Assembly: GCF_011009015.1 (NCBI RefSeq)
Contig: NZ_CP048878.1
Location: 2,455,001-2,519,000 of the forward strand
Reading direction: 5' to 3'
Length of the DNA: 64,000 nucleotides
DNA from: Spartinivicinus ruber
GTDB lineage: Bacteria > Pseudomonadota > Gammaproteobacteria > Pseudomonadales > Zooshikellaceae
Numbering within the stretch: position 1 is the first letter of the stretch; every line of letters begins with the position of its first letter. The notes beneath the pieces are model-generated. The model ran no database searches. It was not told the origin of the DNA and worked only from the letters and a program-made list of their open reading frames with translations. The translations under genes were made by a program, and so were the position numbers. This document shows, one piece after another, positions 8,882 through 20,122 of the stretch.

Positions 8882-9376
8882 ATGAAAATGAAAGCATGCT
8901 TAAAGCCATTGTTGATAGCAGGAAGTATTGGCTGGCTATCATTCAGTTGGGCTTCCATTGATACTTACCCATTTCAAACTGATGAGCAACGTCAGCGATT
9001 CAGGCAGTTGACTGATGAATTGCGTTGCCCAAAATGTCAGAACCAGAATATTGCTGATTCAAATGCGCCCATCGCCAAGGACCTTCGAGAAGAAATTTAT
9101 CGTCAGCTATTAGCGGGTGAATCTAATCAAGCCATTGTTGATTTTATGGTCGCGCGTTACGGAGATTTTGTTTTATACCGGCCCACCTTTAGCAAGAAAA
9201 CCTGGTTATTATGGCTAGGGCCCTTCATCTTGCTCATGGTGGGTGGAGGGATTTTCTACCGGCTAATTAGAAAACGCTCGTCTTCTGATGCATCTTTATC
9301 ATCAGTCGCATTAACTAAAGATGAGCAGCAGCAAATTGCAGCCATTATTCACCAGCATGAAGAATCGAAGTCATGA
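8882..9376 (+). CDS. ccmH: Cytochrome c maturation protein CcmH (CycL)
   Basis: 164 aa. A signal peptide of ~24 residues is followed by a periplasmic three-helix domain with the redox motif LRCPKCQNQNIADSNAPIAK, then a C-terminal transmembrane helix (LLWLGPFILLMVGGGIFYRL). CcmH resolves the disulfide between CcmG and the apocytochrome. The chosen ATG at 8882 gives a clean signal peptide; an in-frame GTG at 8864 would add six residues. The last bases overlap ccmI (ATGA). Confidence 0.93.
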   Translation: MKMKACLKPLLIAGSIGWLSFSWASIDTYPFQTDEQRQRFRQLTDELRCPKCQNQNIADSNAPIAKDLREEIYRQLLAGESNQAIVDFMVARYGDFVLYRPTFSKKTWLLWLGPFILLMVGGGIFYRLIRKRSSSDASLSSVALTKDEQQQIAAIIHQHEESKS

Positions 9377-10623
9377 CGTTATTTTGGGTTACCGCAGTAG
9401 TATTATTAACAGCGGCTGTGTTGTTTGTATTATTACCAATTCCTCTTTTAAAAAAGCAATTAAACCAGGCTAATCAGCAACAACAAGCAGAACAGGTCAG
9501 TCGCTACCAACAGCAGTTAGCTGAACTTGATGAAGCGCTCACCTCAGGCCAATTAGATCAGGCAGCCTATGACGTTCAAAAAAGTGAGCTTGGTAGACGC
9601 TTATTAGCTGACTACCAACAGGTCACATCATCTCGGATGAACTCGCTAGTTTGGATAGTGGGTGGAGGTTTACCAGTAATTGCGATTGGCCTGTATTTGT
9701 TGCTTGGTGGTAGCCAACAAGTGACTTTTACCCAGCAGCTACAGGCCATTGACTGGGATAATGCCAGTGGTACTGAGTTAATTAGTTCGCTGGAAACTTT
9801 AGCAAGCGATTATCCTCATCAGCCCCAAGCCCATTATCTGCTGGCTCGTGCTTATATGGCGATGAATCAGCTGGGTAAAGCAGAAAATGCGTTTGTTACT
9901 TTAAAGGCACAAGCGCCCAAAGACCCTTCAGTGATTGCCCAGTTAGCTCAAGTGAAATATTTAAAACAAAACAATAAGATTACTCAGGAAATTACTGAGC
10001 TAGCACAGCAAGCATTAACAATACAGCCTAATCAACCTACTGCGCTTGGTCTTATGGGGATTGCTGCGTTTGAATCAGCCAATTATCAGCAAGCGATTCA
10101 CTATTGGCAACAAGTGTTGGCTACTGGTCCCGACCATGCTACGGCTACTGCCTTACAACAGGGAATAGCCAAAGCACAACAATTGGTGAATGCAGGTGAA
10201 GACCAATTAGCGCCAGTGGTCCATCAACAAGAAGTAACAACTGAAAAAGTACTGCAGGAACAGTCTGCGGCTGAACAAGCCTCTGGGGCAGAAATCAGTG
10301 TGCTGGTTGAGTTAGATGAAACGCTACAACAACAGTTGCCTGCTCAAGCAAGGGTTTATGTATTGGCCAAGCATGCTAGTTTGAGAATGCCAGTTGCGGT
10401 GGTACCATTGCAAGCCAGTGATTTACCTGCCTTGGTTAAGTTAAATGACTCTAAAGTCATGATTGCTGGTAATAAATTATCTCAATATCAAACCGTTGAT
10501 GTAATTGCTAAAGTTTCTATTACAGGCGATGCTACACAAAGTGACTATATGGTCAGTAAACAAAATATCAAAGTGAATCATAAAGGCGTAATTCGTTTAG
10601 CGATTTCTAAAAACAGCAGTTAA
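9373..10623 (+). CDS. ccmI: Cytochrome c maturation protein CcmI (CycH)
   Basis: 416 aa. Two transmembrane helices (~2-22 and ~92-112) flank a cytoplasmic coiled loop. The periplasmic part holds TPR repeats (~125-270), such as HYLLARAYMAMNQLGKAENA and ALGLMGIAAFESANYQQAIH. A beta-rich C-terminal domain follows. CcmI captures the C-terminus of apocytochrome c and delivers it to CcmF/CcmH. It is the last gene of the ccm operon, overlaps ccmH by ATGA, and is followed by a terminator. Confidence 0.93.
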   Translation: MTLFWVTAVVLLTAAVLFVLLPIPLLKKQLNQANQQQQAEQVSRYQQQLAELDEALTSGQLDQAAYDVQKSELGRRLLADYQQVTSSRMNSLVWIVGGGLPVIAIGLYLLLGGSQQVTFTQQLQAIDWDNASGTELISSLETLASDYPHQPQAHYLLARAYMAMNQLGKAENAFVTLKAQAPKDPSVIAQLAQVKYLKQNNKITQEITELAQQALTIQPNQPTALGLMGIAAFESANYQQAIHYWQQVLATGPDHATATALQQGIAKAQQLVNAGEDQLAPVVHQQEVTTEKVLQEQSAAEQASGAEISVLVELDETLQQQLPAQARVYVLAKHASLRMPVAVVPLQASDLPALVKLNDSKVMIAGNKLSQYQTVDVIAKVSITGDATQSDYMVSKQNIKVNHKGVIRLAISKNSS

Positions 10624-11068
10624 GGGATTATTTTGTGTGCTTGAAATCACTTCATCGCTTTCTTACTTGTATAGAAGGATAGCGTTCAGGGGCTTTTTAT
10701 CGAGATTTATATTGTAGAAGTTTGGTGATAGTAGGTTTGTCCTGTATTCTATTTTACTCAAATATCAAAGAGTTCTGTGTAAATTAGACTAAAAGCTTAG
10801 AAATTAAGATTATAAAACAATTTGCTTTAGCTATATGATGTACTGGCAATAGAGTTGAACATATTGAAAAGGCTGTATTTTTACAGCCTTTTTTATTTGT
10901 ACCTGTCTAACAATAAAAATTTCAACCGTGAAGTGTAGCTTTTTGTACAGTTTTTGTCGTATAAATAGAAAAATATTTTTACTTATATGATGACTGTTTA
11001 GCTTTCAATAATTATTATGTATCTTTGTGTTAATAATGAAATAATAAATTACATAACTGGAATCAGTA
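10624..11068. other. Intergenic region ccmI / GntR gene
   Basis: 445 bp of AT-rich sequence. It contains the hairpin listed separately at 10867-10896 but no convincing open frame. A promoter for the GntR gene must lie here, yet no box pair stands out. Confidence 0.5.
10867..10896 (+). terminator. Rho-independent terminator after the ccm operon
   Basis: AAAAGGCTGTA pairs with TACAGCCTTTT around a 4-nt T loop and runs straight into a T tract. It lies 244 bp after the ccmI stop. The A-rich left flank would also allow termination in the other direction. Confidence 0.75.
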
Positions 11069-11734
11069 ATGGTCTTTAAAGCATCTGATAGTCTTTCTGA
11101 ACAAATTGCACAACACTTGGCAAGTAAAATTATTAAAGGGGAGCTACTTGCCAAGGAAAGGATTCAGGAGTTAAAGGTAGCAAGCGAGTTAGGAGTAAGC
11201 CGTGGTTCTGTTCGAGAAGCCTTGCTGATATTGCAACGCAAGCACTTAATTGATATTTTGCCCCGTCGTGGTGCAATGGTAACTGAGTTAACTGAACATA
11301 AAGTTCAAAGCCTCTATGAAATGGTGGTGGAGCTGTATTCATTTCTTGCTTTGAAAGTTGCTGAGAAGTGGCAGGCAGAGATACAACTGAAGCCGTTCAA
11401 GGCGACTTTAAAAGAACTAGAGTTATTAGCTGAGCAGCGCAATATTGAGCGCTATATTGAAGTGAGCTTTGATATTTTACGTCAAGCGTTACCGCTAGCG
11501 GATAATTCTTATTTAGAACAAATCTTGGCCAATGTTCAGCCTGCTATCCATCGAACTTATTATTTAGTGGCAAGCAAATATGAGGATCATATTGTTAAAA
11601 GCCTGGGATTTTTCAAAGAGCTAATCCAAGCTGTGGAGCAAAGAGATCAGCAGCAAATTAGGGGAATTATTGCTGCTTATGGAAAGCATCATCAGGATAT
11701 GTTGATGACGGTCGTGGGGGGAAGAGAATACTAA
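11069..11734 (+). CDS. GntR family regulator, FadR-type with FCD domain
   Basis: 221 aa. The N-terminal winged helix spans residues ~8-72 (SEQIAQHLASKIIKGELLAK, then ASELGVSRGSVREALLIL). An all-helical FCD ligand domain follows (~80-215). FCD proteins usually coordinate a metal through a Phe-His motif in the second helix and later histidines. Here that helix reads SFDILRQALPLADNS, so the first His is missing and metal binding is doubtful. Its place upstream of smc-zipA-ligA matches the Pseudomonas order. The effector and targets are unknown. Confidence 0.85.
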   Translation: MVFKASDSLSEQIAQHLASKIIKGELLAKERIQELKVASELGVSRGSVREALLILQRKHLIDILPRRGAMVTELTEHKVQSLYEMVVELYSFLALKVAEKWQAEIQLKPFKATLKELELLAEQRNIERYIEVSFDILRQALPLADNSYLEQILANVQPAIHRTYYLVASKYEDHIVKSLGFFKELIQAVEQRDQQQIRGIIAAYGKHHQDMLMTVVGGREY

Positions 11735-12018
11735 TTAATAAATTGGTTTAATTTTGAACAAAACCCCCCTTTTCTTAAGAGCAGTAGCGTTATTATGATA
11801 ATGCTACTGACTTCTATCTATACAACTTTCTAGGTGCATTCAGCGCATTGGCTGTGTAAACTTGCGCTATTGGGGACTATAGTTAGTTGTACTGGCAAAG
11901 CAGAGTGTTTCTGGCTCACTCTATTTATATTCTAGGTGAGATTGTTCCGCTGCTCTTTAGCTAATCTAATATTGTCCCGCCACTGTATATAGAGTTACGT
12001 TTAGAGATTTAATGTTAC

Positions 12019-15000
12019 ATGCGGCTTAAATCAATCAAACTGGCAGGCTTTAAGTCTTTTGTTGATCCCACTAATGTCCCCTTACCCAGCAACATGTGTG
12101 GCGTTGTTGGGCCCAATGGTTGTGGCAAATCAAATATTATTGACGCCGTGCGTTGGGTAATGGGGGAGAGTTCCGCCAAAAACCTGCGCGGTGAGTCTAT
12201 GACTGATGTTATCTTCAATGGCTCTAATGCACGAAAGCCTGTCGGTCAAGCGTCAGTTGAGTTGATATTCGATAACAATGATGGCTCACTGGTGGGAGAA
12301 TACGCCAAATATAGTGAAATTTCGGTAAAGCGCCGCGTCACCCGCGATGGTAAAAACCAATATTTTCTCAATGGTACCAAATGTCGACGTAAAGATATTA
12401 CGGATATTTTTCTTGGCACTGGGCTGGGGCCACGTAGTTATGCCATCATCAGCCAGGGTATTATCTCCAATCTAATTGAGTCAAAGCCCGAAGAGTTAAG
12501 GGTATTTATTGAAGAAGCGGCTGGTATTTCAAAATATAAGGAGCGTCGTCGGGAAACAGAAAACCGAATTCGCCGCACCACAGAAAACCTTGAACGACTC
12601 ACTGACCTGCGTGAAGAGTTAGAGCGGCAATTGCATCACCTGCATCGCCAAGCGCAGGCTGCGGAAAAGTATAAAGCATTTAAAGAAGAAGAGCGGTTGA
12701 AAAAAGCGCAATTACAAGGGTTGCGCTGGCGAACAATCCATCAACAAGTGGAAGCAAAAAAACAACTAATTGGTGAACTGGAAGTTAAGTTAGAAGCAGA
12801 AGTTGCAGGGCAACGATCGCAAGACAGTGCAATTGAAAAACAACGTGAGTTGCATACCACATTAACAGACCAATTTAATGAAGTGCAGGGTCGCTACTAT
12901 AGCATTGGTGCTGAAGTGGCTCGGATAGAGCAAAGCATTCAGCACGCTAAAGCCAGATTGGCAGAATTACAGCAGGACCTACAAGCCAACGAAAAAAACT
13001 TGCAAGAAGCCAATACTGACTTAGTCAATGATCAACAGTTGCAAGGTCAGTTAAAAGAAGAACTGGCAGAAATAACACCCGAGCTGGAATTATTGAGCGC
13101 TGCTGAAGAAGAGTCAGCAATTTCATTACAGTCCTCTGAAGAAGCCATGCAAAACTGGCAAAACAACTGGGACCAGTTTAATCAGCGTTCTGCAGAACCT
13201 AAGCGGAAAGCGGAAGTGGAGCAGTCTCGAATTCAACATTTGGAACAAGTCCTTAAACGGCTTCATGAGCGTATTCATCGCTTGGAAGAAGAGCAGCAAG
13301 GACTATCTGCTGGCCCTTTAGAGGAAGAGATTGCTTTATTGCAAGAACAGCAGTCAGAGTTTGAACTCAATGCTGAGGCCCATGCTGGCCAAATGGATGA
13401 TGTCGCGCAGTCAATTGAGAGTTATCGTCAGCAAGAGCAGCAATTGGTCGAAGCGCTTGATCAGTTACGCAGTGAACTACAACAAGCCCGTGGTCGTTTT
13501 GCTTCTTTGGAAGCATTGCAACAGGCAGCCATGGGTGATAATGACGAGACTAACAGCTGGGTAGCTGAAGTGGGGCTAGCGGAGCAAACCAAGCTGGCAG
13601 AGCAACTGTCAGTGACACCTGGTTGGGAAACGGCGTTAGAAACAGTACTTGGTGACTGCTTGCAGGCAATCGTAGTTGATCAGTTAGCTGTTACCTCTGA
13701 GCAGCTGGCAACTTTGAAAGAAGGCACCGTTACCTTGCTAGAGCCCCAAAGTCAGCAGAATACAGTATTACTTAATGGTAAAACTCCTTTGTTGTCAGTG
13801 GTGAATGATCAGCGGCATGTTGCTTCAATGCTGTCAGGGATTTATTTAACGGAGACTTTACCGGAAGCGTTGGCCCAGCGGCATGAACTATCACCCCATG
13901 AGTCGGTGGTGTGTCGTGAAGGCGTTTGGGTAGGGCCAAACTGGTTGAGAGTGGCAAAAGGAGATAATGCTCAAGCGGGTATTTTAAAACGCAAACAAGA
14001 ATTGGAAAACCTAGCTAATTCAATTGATCAGTTGGAAACCACTATTGCGGCTAATAACCAGCAGCTGACTGAAACTCAAGAACAGCATCGAACAGCAGAA
14101 CTACAGCGGGACCAGTTGCAACATACTCTAGCAGAACTCAATCGGCAGCAAGGTGAGTGCAAGGCAGCTTTAAGTGGAAAACAAGTTAAAGTTGAGCAAA
14201 TCCTAGAGCGGCGCACTCGTGTGCTGCAAGAGTTAGAAGAGCTGGCGAGTCAGCAACATCATGAGCAGCAAAATATCAGTGAAGCACGACTGTTGTTACA
14301 AGAAGCACTGGATTTGATGGCGGATGATGAAGGACAACGAGAGCAGCTTTTAGCCAGTAGGGATGAAATAAGAGCCGCGTTAGATCAGGCTCGTCAGCAA
14401 GCCCGTTATGATAAAGATAAATCTCATCAACTAGCATTACGTCAGCAATCATTAACAACCCAGTTACAGTCTATTGAACAAGGACTAAATCGTTTAACCA
14501 GTCAGGTGGCACGCTTTACTGAACAGCAGAGTCAGTTAAAAGAGACCGTAGCGCAAACTGAGTTACCGTTGGCTGAATGGGATATGGAACTTGAAACGCA
14601 GTTAGAGCGTCGAATTCAAGTTGAAGATGAATTAGCCAACGCCCGTCGTGAATTAGAAACCGTTGACCATGAAATACGACAGTATGAGAAATTACGTAGT
14701 GGTGCAGAGCAACAGGCAACTAAAATCCGTTCAGCACTTGAGCAACAAAGAATTGATTGGCAAGGTTTAACGGTAAGGTTAAACACTTTACAGGAACAGT
14801 TACAGGCAGAGCAGTTTGATTTAGAGCAAGTAATCGCTGAGTTACCAGAAGATGCAGATGAAAATGTTTGGACAGATGCGCTGGAAAAAATTGCTAATAA
14901 AATTCAGCGGCTGGGTGCGATTAACTTGGCAGCAATTGAAGAATATGAAGTGCAATCAGAGCGTAAGCGTTATTTAGATGCACAAAATGAAGACTTGCAA

Positions 15001-15525
15001 GAGGCGCTTAATACACTTGAGGATGCTATCAGAAAAATTGATAAAGAAACCCGTAACCGATTTAAAAGTACCTTCGATAAGGTTAATAGTGGTTTACAAA
15101 CCCTTTTCCCCAAAGTATTTGGCGGGGGAAGCGCCTATTTGGAGTTAACAGGCGAAGATTTATTAGACACAGGTGTGGCAATTATGGCCAGACCACCGGG
15201 CAAGAAAAATAGCACTATTCATTTATTATCGGGTGGTGAAAAAGCATTAACAGCAATTGCGTTAGTGTTTTCCATTTTTCAGTTAAATCCGGCACCGTTT
15301 TGTATGTTAGATGAAGTTGATGCTCCCTTAGATGATGCAAATGTGGGACGTTATGCTCGGATGGTGACTGAAATGTCTAAGTCAGTACAGTTTATTTATA
15401 TTACTCATAATAAAATAGCGATGGAAGCAGCCAGTCATTTAATGGGGGTTACCATGCAAGAGCCTGGGGTGTCCCGATTAGTGGCTGTGGATGTTGAAGC
15501 AGCGGCTGCACTGGCTGCTCTCTAA
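12019..15525 (+). CDS. smc: Chromosome segregation ATPase SMC
   Basis: 1168 aa, normal bacterial SMC length. Walker A is GPNGCGKSN (residues ~32-40). Long coiled coils run ~170-500 and ~670-1000 and flank a hinge at ~510-670. The C-terminal half of the head carries the signature LLSGGEKALTAIALVF and Walker B FCMLDEVDAPLDDANVGR. SMC dimers compact and segregate the chromosome with ScpAB; scpA and scpB are not in the window. The start agrees with the family N-terminus MRLKSIKLAGFKSF. Confidence 0.97.
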   Translation: MRLKSIKLAGFKSFVDPTNVPLPSNMCGVVGPNGCGKSNIIDAVRWVMGESSAKNLRGESMTDVIFNGSNARKPVGQASVELIFDNNDGSLVGEYAKYSEISVKRRVTRDGKNQYFLNGTKCRRKDITDIFLGTGLGPRSYAIISQGIISNLIESKPEELRVFIEEAAGISKYKERRRETENRIRRTTENLERLTDLREELERQLHHLHRQAQAAEKYKAFKEEERLKKAQLQGLRWRTIHQQVEAKKQLIGELEVKLEAEVAGQRSQDSAIEKQRELHTTLTDQFNEVQGRYYSIGAEVARIEQSIQHAKARLAELQQDLQANEKNLQEANTDLVNDQQLQGQLKEELAEITPELELLSAAEEESAISLQSSEEAMQNWQNNWDQFNQRSAEPKRKAEVEQSRIQHLEQVLKRLHERIHRLEEEQQGLSAGPLEEEIALLQEQQSEFELNAEAHAGQMDDVAQSIESYRQQEQQLVEALDQLRSELQQARGRFASLEALQQAAMGDNDETNSWVAEVGLAEQTKLAEQLSVTPGWETALETVLGDCLQAIVVDQLAVTSEQLATLKEGTVTLLEPQSQQNTVLLNGKTPLLSVVNDQRHVASMLSGIYLTETLPEALAQRHELSPHESVVCREGVWVGPNWLRVAKGDNAQAGILKRKQELENLANSIDQLETTIAANNQQLTETQEQHRTAELQRDQLQHTLAELNRQQGECKAALSGKQVKVEQILERRTRVLQELEELASQQHHEQQNISEARLLLQEALDLMADDEGQREQLLASRDEIRAALDQARQQARYDKDKSHQLALRQQSLTTQLQSIEQGLNRLTSQVARFTEQQSQLKETVAQTELPLAEWDMELETQLERRIQVEDELANARRELETVDHEIRQYEKLRSGAEQQATKIRSALEQQRIDWQGLTVRLNTLQEQLQAEQFDLEQVIAELPEDADENVWTDALEKIANKIQRLGAINLAAIEEYEVQSERKRYLDAQNEDLQEALNTLEDAIRKIDKETRNRFKSTFDKVNSGLQTLFPKVFGGGSAYLELTGEDLLDTGVAIMARPPGKKNSTIHLLSGGEKALTAIALVFSIFQLNPAPFCMLDEVDAPLDDANVGRYARMVTEMSKSVQFIYITHNKIAMEAASHLMGVTMQEPGVSRLVAVDVEAAAALAAL

Positions 15526-15872
15526 AATATTATAATGCTAGGTAAATATAGCCCGGAGGATTATAGCCGTGGCGTGGGATCAAAATTTTTATGACTAAAA
15601 AGTGGTTAAATATTGCACGGCTTGAAAAATATGCACCATAATTGTTGTAAGACGTAAGAAGCATTGTCGCTATAGATTGTCGCTGTAAATTGTCGCATAG
15701 CAATCAAGCCACAACAAAAAGCGCAAATTAAAGTCTGTTGTAACAGCTCAAACGCTTCTGGCCCAGCTCGCAATCAGGTATTGCGTTAGCACTTGAAGGA
15801 AATACCCAAAGCAAAGGGTATATGTTTGAAGTCATTACAATAGCCTAATAAGTAATAAGGTTGACAAACACA
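15526..15872. other. Intergenic region smc / zipA with repeats
   Basis: 347 bp with no convincing gene. It contains three tandem 13-bp repeats (listed separately) and a small inverted repeat, ATACCC at 15802-15807 with GGGTAT at 15816-15821, about 50 bp before zipA. A 9-codon frame at 15569-15598 has a GGAGG-like site but is too short to call. Confidence 0.6.
15663..15701. repeat. Three tandem 13-bp direct repeats before zipA
   Basis: Copies start at 15663, 15676 and 15689, exactly 13 bp apart. Each begins ATTGTCGC, followed by TATAG, TGTAA and ATAGC. The first eight bases are identical in all copies. The spacing is longer than one helical turn. They may be regulator sites or slippage products; nothing in the window names a binder. 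Confidence 0.85.
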
Positions 15873-16919
15873 ATGGATATCGGGTTACGAGAATCGTTAA
15901 TTATTATCGGCATGATAGTGATAGCCGGTATTTTATTTGATGGTTATCGTCGGATGAAAGTTAACCGGCGTCGAGCTAGAGATTTATCTTTAGGGATGGG
16001 CGCTGGGTTACAGAATGATGCTGATGACTTCAATAACGAGCTACCCAATGGAGGTGCGCGTGTAGTTGCACAAACTAGCGAACAAAAGATTCTGGAGGAT
16101 GCAGTGGCATTGGCTGACGATGAGCCAATAGCACCAGAGCCACCACTCATTAATACCCCAGTGGTTATGGAGAAAACAGAAAAAGTTACGCCGCTACAGC
16201 AATACAAATCAGCGAAGGCAACTACAAAAAATAAGCTAGTAAACAGCAATCCAACCAACCATAAGACTGTCCTAGAAGATGAGGGTGATGATGTGTTGGT
16301 CGCAGATAAAGAAGATCATTATACAACAGGCGTAGTTAAGCCGACTGCTCGGGTAACCAATAAAGCAACGGGTCAGCAACCTAAAAATACTAGTAAGCAA
16401 AAGGTTACTAAAAGCCCGCCAGTTAAACCGGTAAAAAAAGACCCTGTATCTACTGAGCACAGGCAAACTAGTAAGCCGGTAGAAGAAGTGATCATAATTA
16501 ATATTGTGGCTAAAACCCCCGAAGGGTTTGATGGCACTGAATTACTACATGCATTATTAGCCAATGGTCTTAAGTTCGGTGAAATGCAAATCTTTCATCG
16601 TCATGAACAACCAGATGGTACTGGCAGTGTGTTATTTAGTGCAGCCAATGGGGTAGAGCCAGGTTATTTTGAACTTACTTCCATGGAGCAACTGAAAACA
16701 ACTGTAGTGAGTCTGTTTATGAGTTTGCCTGGTCCTCCTGAGCCCATGAAAGCGTTTGAAGAAATGGCCATGGCTGCCTACTATTTAGCACGGTCTTTGC
16801 AGGGAGAGTTAAAAGATGAGCAGCATAGTGTGATGACTCAGCAAACGTTGGAGCATTTCCGCCAACGAATTATGGATTATGAGCGTCGTGATTTAGTTAG
16901 AAAACAATCGTTTCAGTAA
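15873..16919 (+). CDS. zipA: Cell division protein ZipA
   Basis: 348 aa. An N-terminal membrane anchor (MDIGLRESLIIIGMIVIAGI) is followed by basic FDGYRRMKVNRRRARD. A disordered linker (~45-210) is rich in Lys, Thr, Pro and Val. The C-terminal FtsZ-binding domain (~212-340) includes VIIINIVAKTPEGFDGTELL and MQIFHRHEQPDGTGSVLFSA. ZipA tethers FtsZ to the membrane. The ATG at 15873 has TAATAAGG 12 bp upstream; an in-frame TTG at 15861 leaves no room for a ribosome binding site. It lies between smc and ligA, the standard order. Confidence 0.94.
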   Translation: MDIGLRESLIIIGMIVIAGILFDGYRRMKVNRRRARDLSLGMGAGLQNDADDFNNELPNGGARVVAQTSEQKILEDAVALADDEPIAPEPPLINTPVVMEKTEKVTPLQQYKSAKATTKNKLVNSNPTNHKTVLEDEGDDVLVADKEDHYTTGVVKPTARVTNKATGQQPKNTSKQKVTKSPPVKPVKKDPVSTEHRQTSKPVEEVIIINIVAKTPEGFDGTELLHALLANGLKFGEMQIFHRHEQPDGTGSVLFSAANGVEPGYFELTSMEQLKTTVVSLFMSLPGPPEPMKAFEEMAMAAYYLARSLQGELKDEQHSVMTQQTLEHFRQRIMDYERRDLVRKQSFQ

Positions 16920-16951
16920 GCCTTTTCGCGTTTTTTAATTCTTGTTATATG

Positions 16952-16986
16952 ATTTCAGGCCTGCTATTGCAGGCCTGAAATTTTTT
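16952..16986 (+). terminator. Rho-independent terminator between zipA and ligA
   Basis: ATTTCAGGCCTGC pairs perfectly with GCAGGCCTGAAAT over 13 bp around the loop TATT, followed by a run of Ts. It separates zipA from ligA, so ligA needs its own promoter or read-through. Confidence 0.85.
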
Positions 16987-17007
16987 AGCTGATTGTTGGG
17001 GAAATGA

Positions 17008-19044
<2,037 letters not shown>

Positions 19045-19114
19045 CCATTATTATTATCGCTGTTTACGCTTACCTTTTAGTTGGAAACGTTTAGTTGCAA
19101 CCTCAGGTAAGCCG

Positions 19115-19720
19115 ATGATTGGGTTAATATTGAGCATCACTCTGTTTTTAGCAGGTTGTGCTCATACCCCGCCCCCTGGAGATCCTCATGATATTTGTAA
19201 TATATTCCAAGAAAAAGAGGACTGGTATCACGCTGCCAAGAAGAGTAACGACCGGTGGGGGACCCCTATCCCAGTGATGATGTCCATCATGTATCATGAG
19301 TCTAACTATGTAGCGAATGCCCGCCCACCTCGGCGTTGGTACTGGGGATTTATTCCTGGGCCGCGAATTTCAACTGCCTATGGCTATGCTCAGGCATTGG
19401 ATGGGGTTTGGGACGATTACCGCACCGAAGTAGGGGCCTGGGGGGATCGTGATGAGTTTGAGGATGCGGTGGACTTTATTGGTTGGTACACCAATAAGTC
19501 ATTACGCATTAATAGGGTAAAGCTGACGGATTCTCGTAATCAGTACCTGAATTACCATGAAGGTTGGGGAGGTTATCAGCGCCGCACGTATCGCCGTAAG
19601 CCATGGTTGATGGGGGTGGCGAAACGTGTTGAAAAGAAAGCTAGGTTGTATCGTTATCAGCTAAAAAAGTGTGAAGAAGAGTTGAATAAACCCAGCTTTT
19701 GGCAATGGCTATTTGGCTAA
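19115..19720 (+). CDS. Lipoprotein with lytic transglycosylase-like fold
   Basis: 201 aa. It starts MIGLILSITLFLAGCAHTPP with a lipobox LAGC at residues 12-15, so it should be a lipoprotein. The body contains TPIPVMMSIMYHESNYVANA, where the Glu fits the catalytic Glu of SLT-type transglycosylases, then AYGYAQALDGVWDDYRTEVG and NYHEGWGGYQRRTY. Similar predicted transglycosylase lipoproteins follow ligA in Pseudomonas relatives, as I recall. A role in peptidoglycan turnover is inferred from the fold; activity is not shown. Confidence 0.75.
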   Translation: MIGLILSITLFLAGCAHTPPPGDPHDICNIFQEKEDWYHAAKKSNDRWGTPIPVMMSIMYHESNYVANARPPRRWYWGFIPGPRISTAYGYAQALDGVWDDYRTEVGAWGDRDEFEDAVDFIGWYTNKSLRINRVKLTDSRNQYLNYHEGWGGYQRRTYRRKPWLMGVAKRVEKKARLYRYQLKKCEEELNKPSFWQWLFG

Positions 19721-19854
19721 TTAAGTCTCACTCTTTTCAAAAAATTGCTGGCATGTGAACAAGCCCCTACCTAAATACTTCTCTCAATGATTAGTTAGTA
19801 GCATAATTTGGCAATGGATTTAGCAGCTGTTAATTTAGACGGGTCTGTTGGCGT

Positions 19855-20055
19855 GTGGAAGTCTATAAAAAGCGATTAATAAAAGCGCTTAAATATAAAG
19901 TAGCACGAAAGCAGTCTTCAGCAGATTCTGTTGATGTATATAAGTGCTCGAAACAGTTACTTGCTTCAGGGAGTGAAGGACCTTACCTGAAAGCAATTAT
20001 CAGTCGACACCAATTGAATAAAAAAGTAGATTATCAGCGAATCCATACTAACTAA
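19855..20055 (+). CDS. Possible small basic protein
   Basis: 66 codons from a GTG, with GGG about 11 bp upstream. The product is Lys/Arg-rich (it begins MEVYKKRLIKALKYKVARKQ) and has no motif I recognise. Support is only length and a weak ribosome binding site; comparison with relatives would decide. A 21-codon frame from 19814 overlaps it in another phase. Confidence 0.3.
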   Translation: MEVYKKRLIKALKYKVARKQSSADSVDVYKCSKQLLASGSEGPYLKAIISRHQLNKKVDYQRIHTN

Positions 20056-20080
20056 CTGATAGTGTTGATTTTTTTTACGC

Positions 20081-20086
20081 TATAAT
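20081..20086 (+). promoter_or_regulatory. Candidate -10 box before the 146-aa gene
   Basis: A perfect TATAAT lies 36 bp before the TTG start. The nearest -35-like hexamer, TTGATT, is only 10 bp away, so the promoter is incomplete as read. Confidence 0.25.
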
Positions 20087-20122
20087 ACGGCATTTGTCGG
20101 TCTTTTCAGGAAGGAGTATCAC

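Larger units (their letters stand above)
19721..20122. other. Intergenic region with one doubtful small ORF
   Basis: About 400 bp that holds only the weak 66-codon frame at 19855-20055 and a TATAAT box at 20081-20086. No tRNA-like or repeat structure was seen. Confidence 0.5.

Noticed and set aside
15569-15598. Nine-codon leader-like peptide after smc with a GGAGG site
   Set aside because: Too short, and no adjacent attenuator ties it to zipA.
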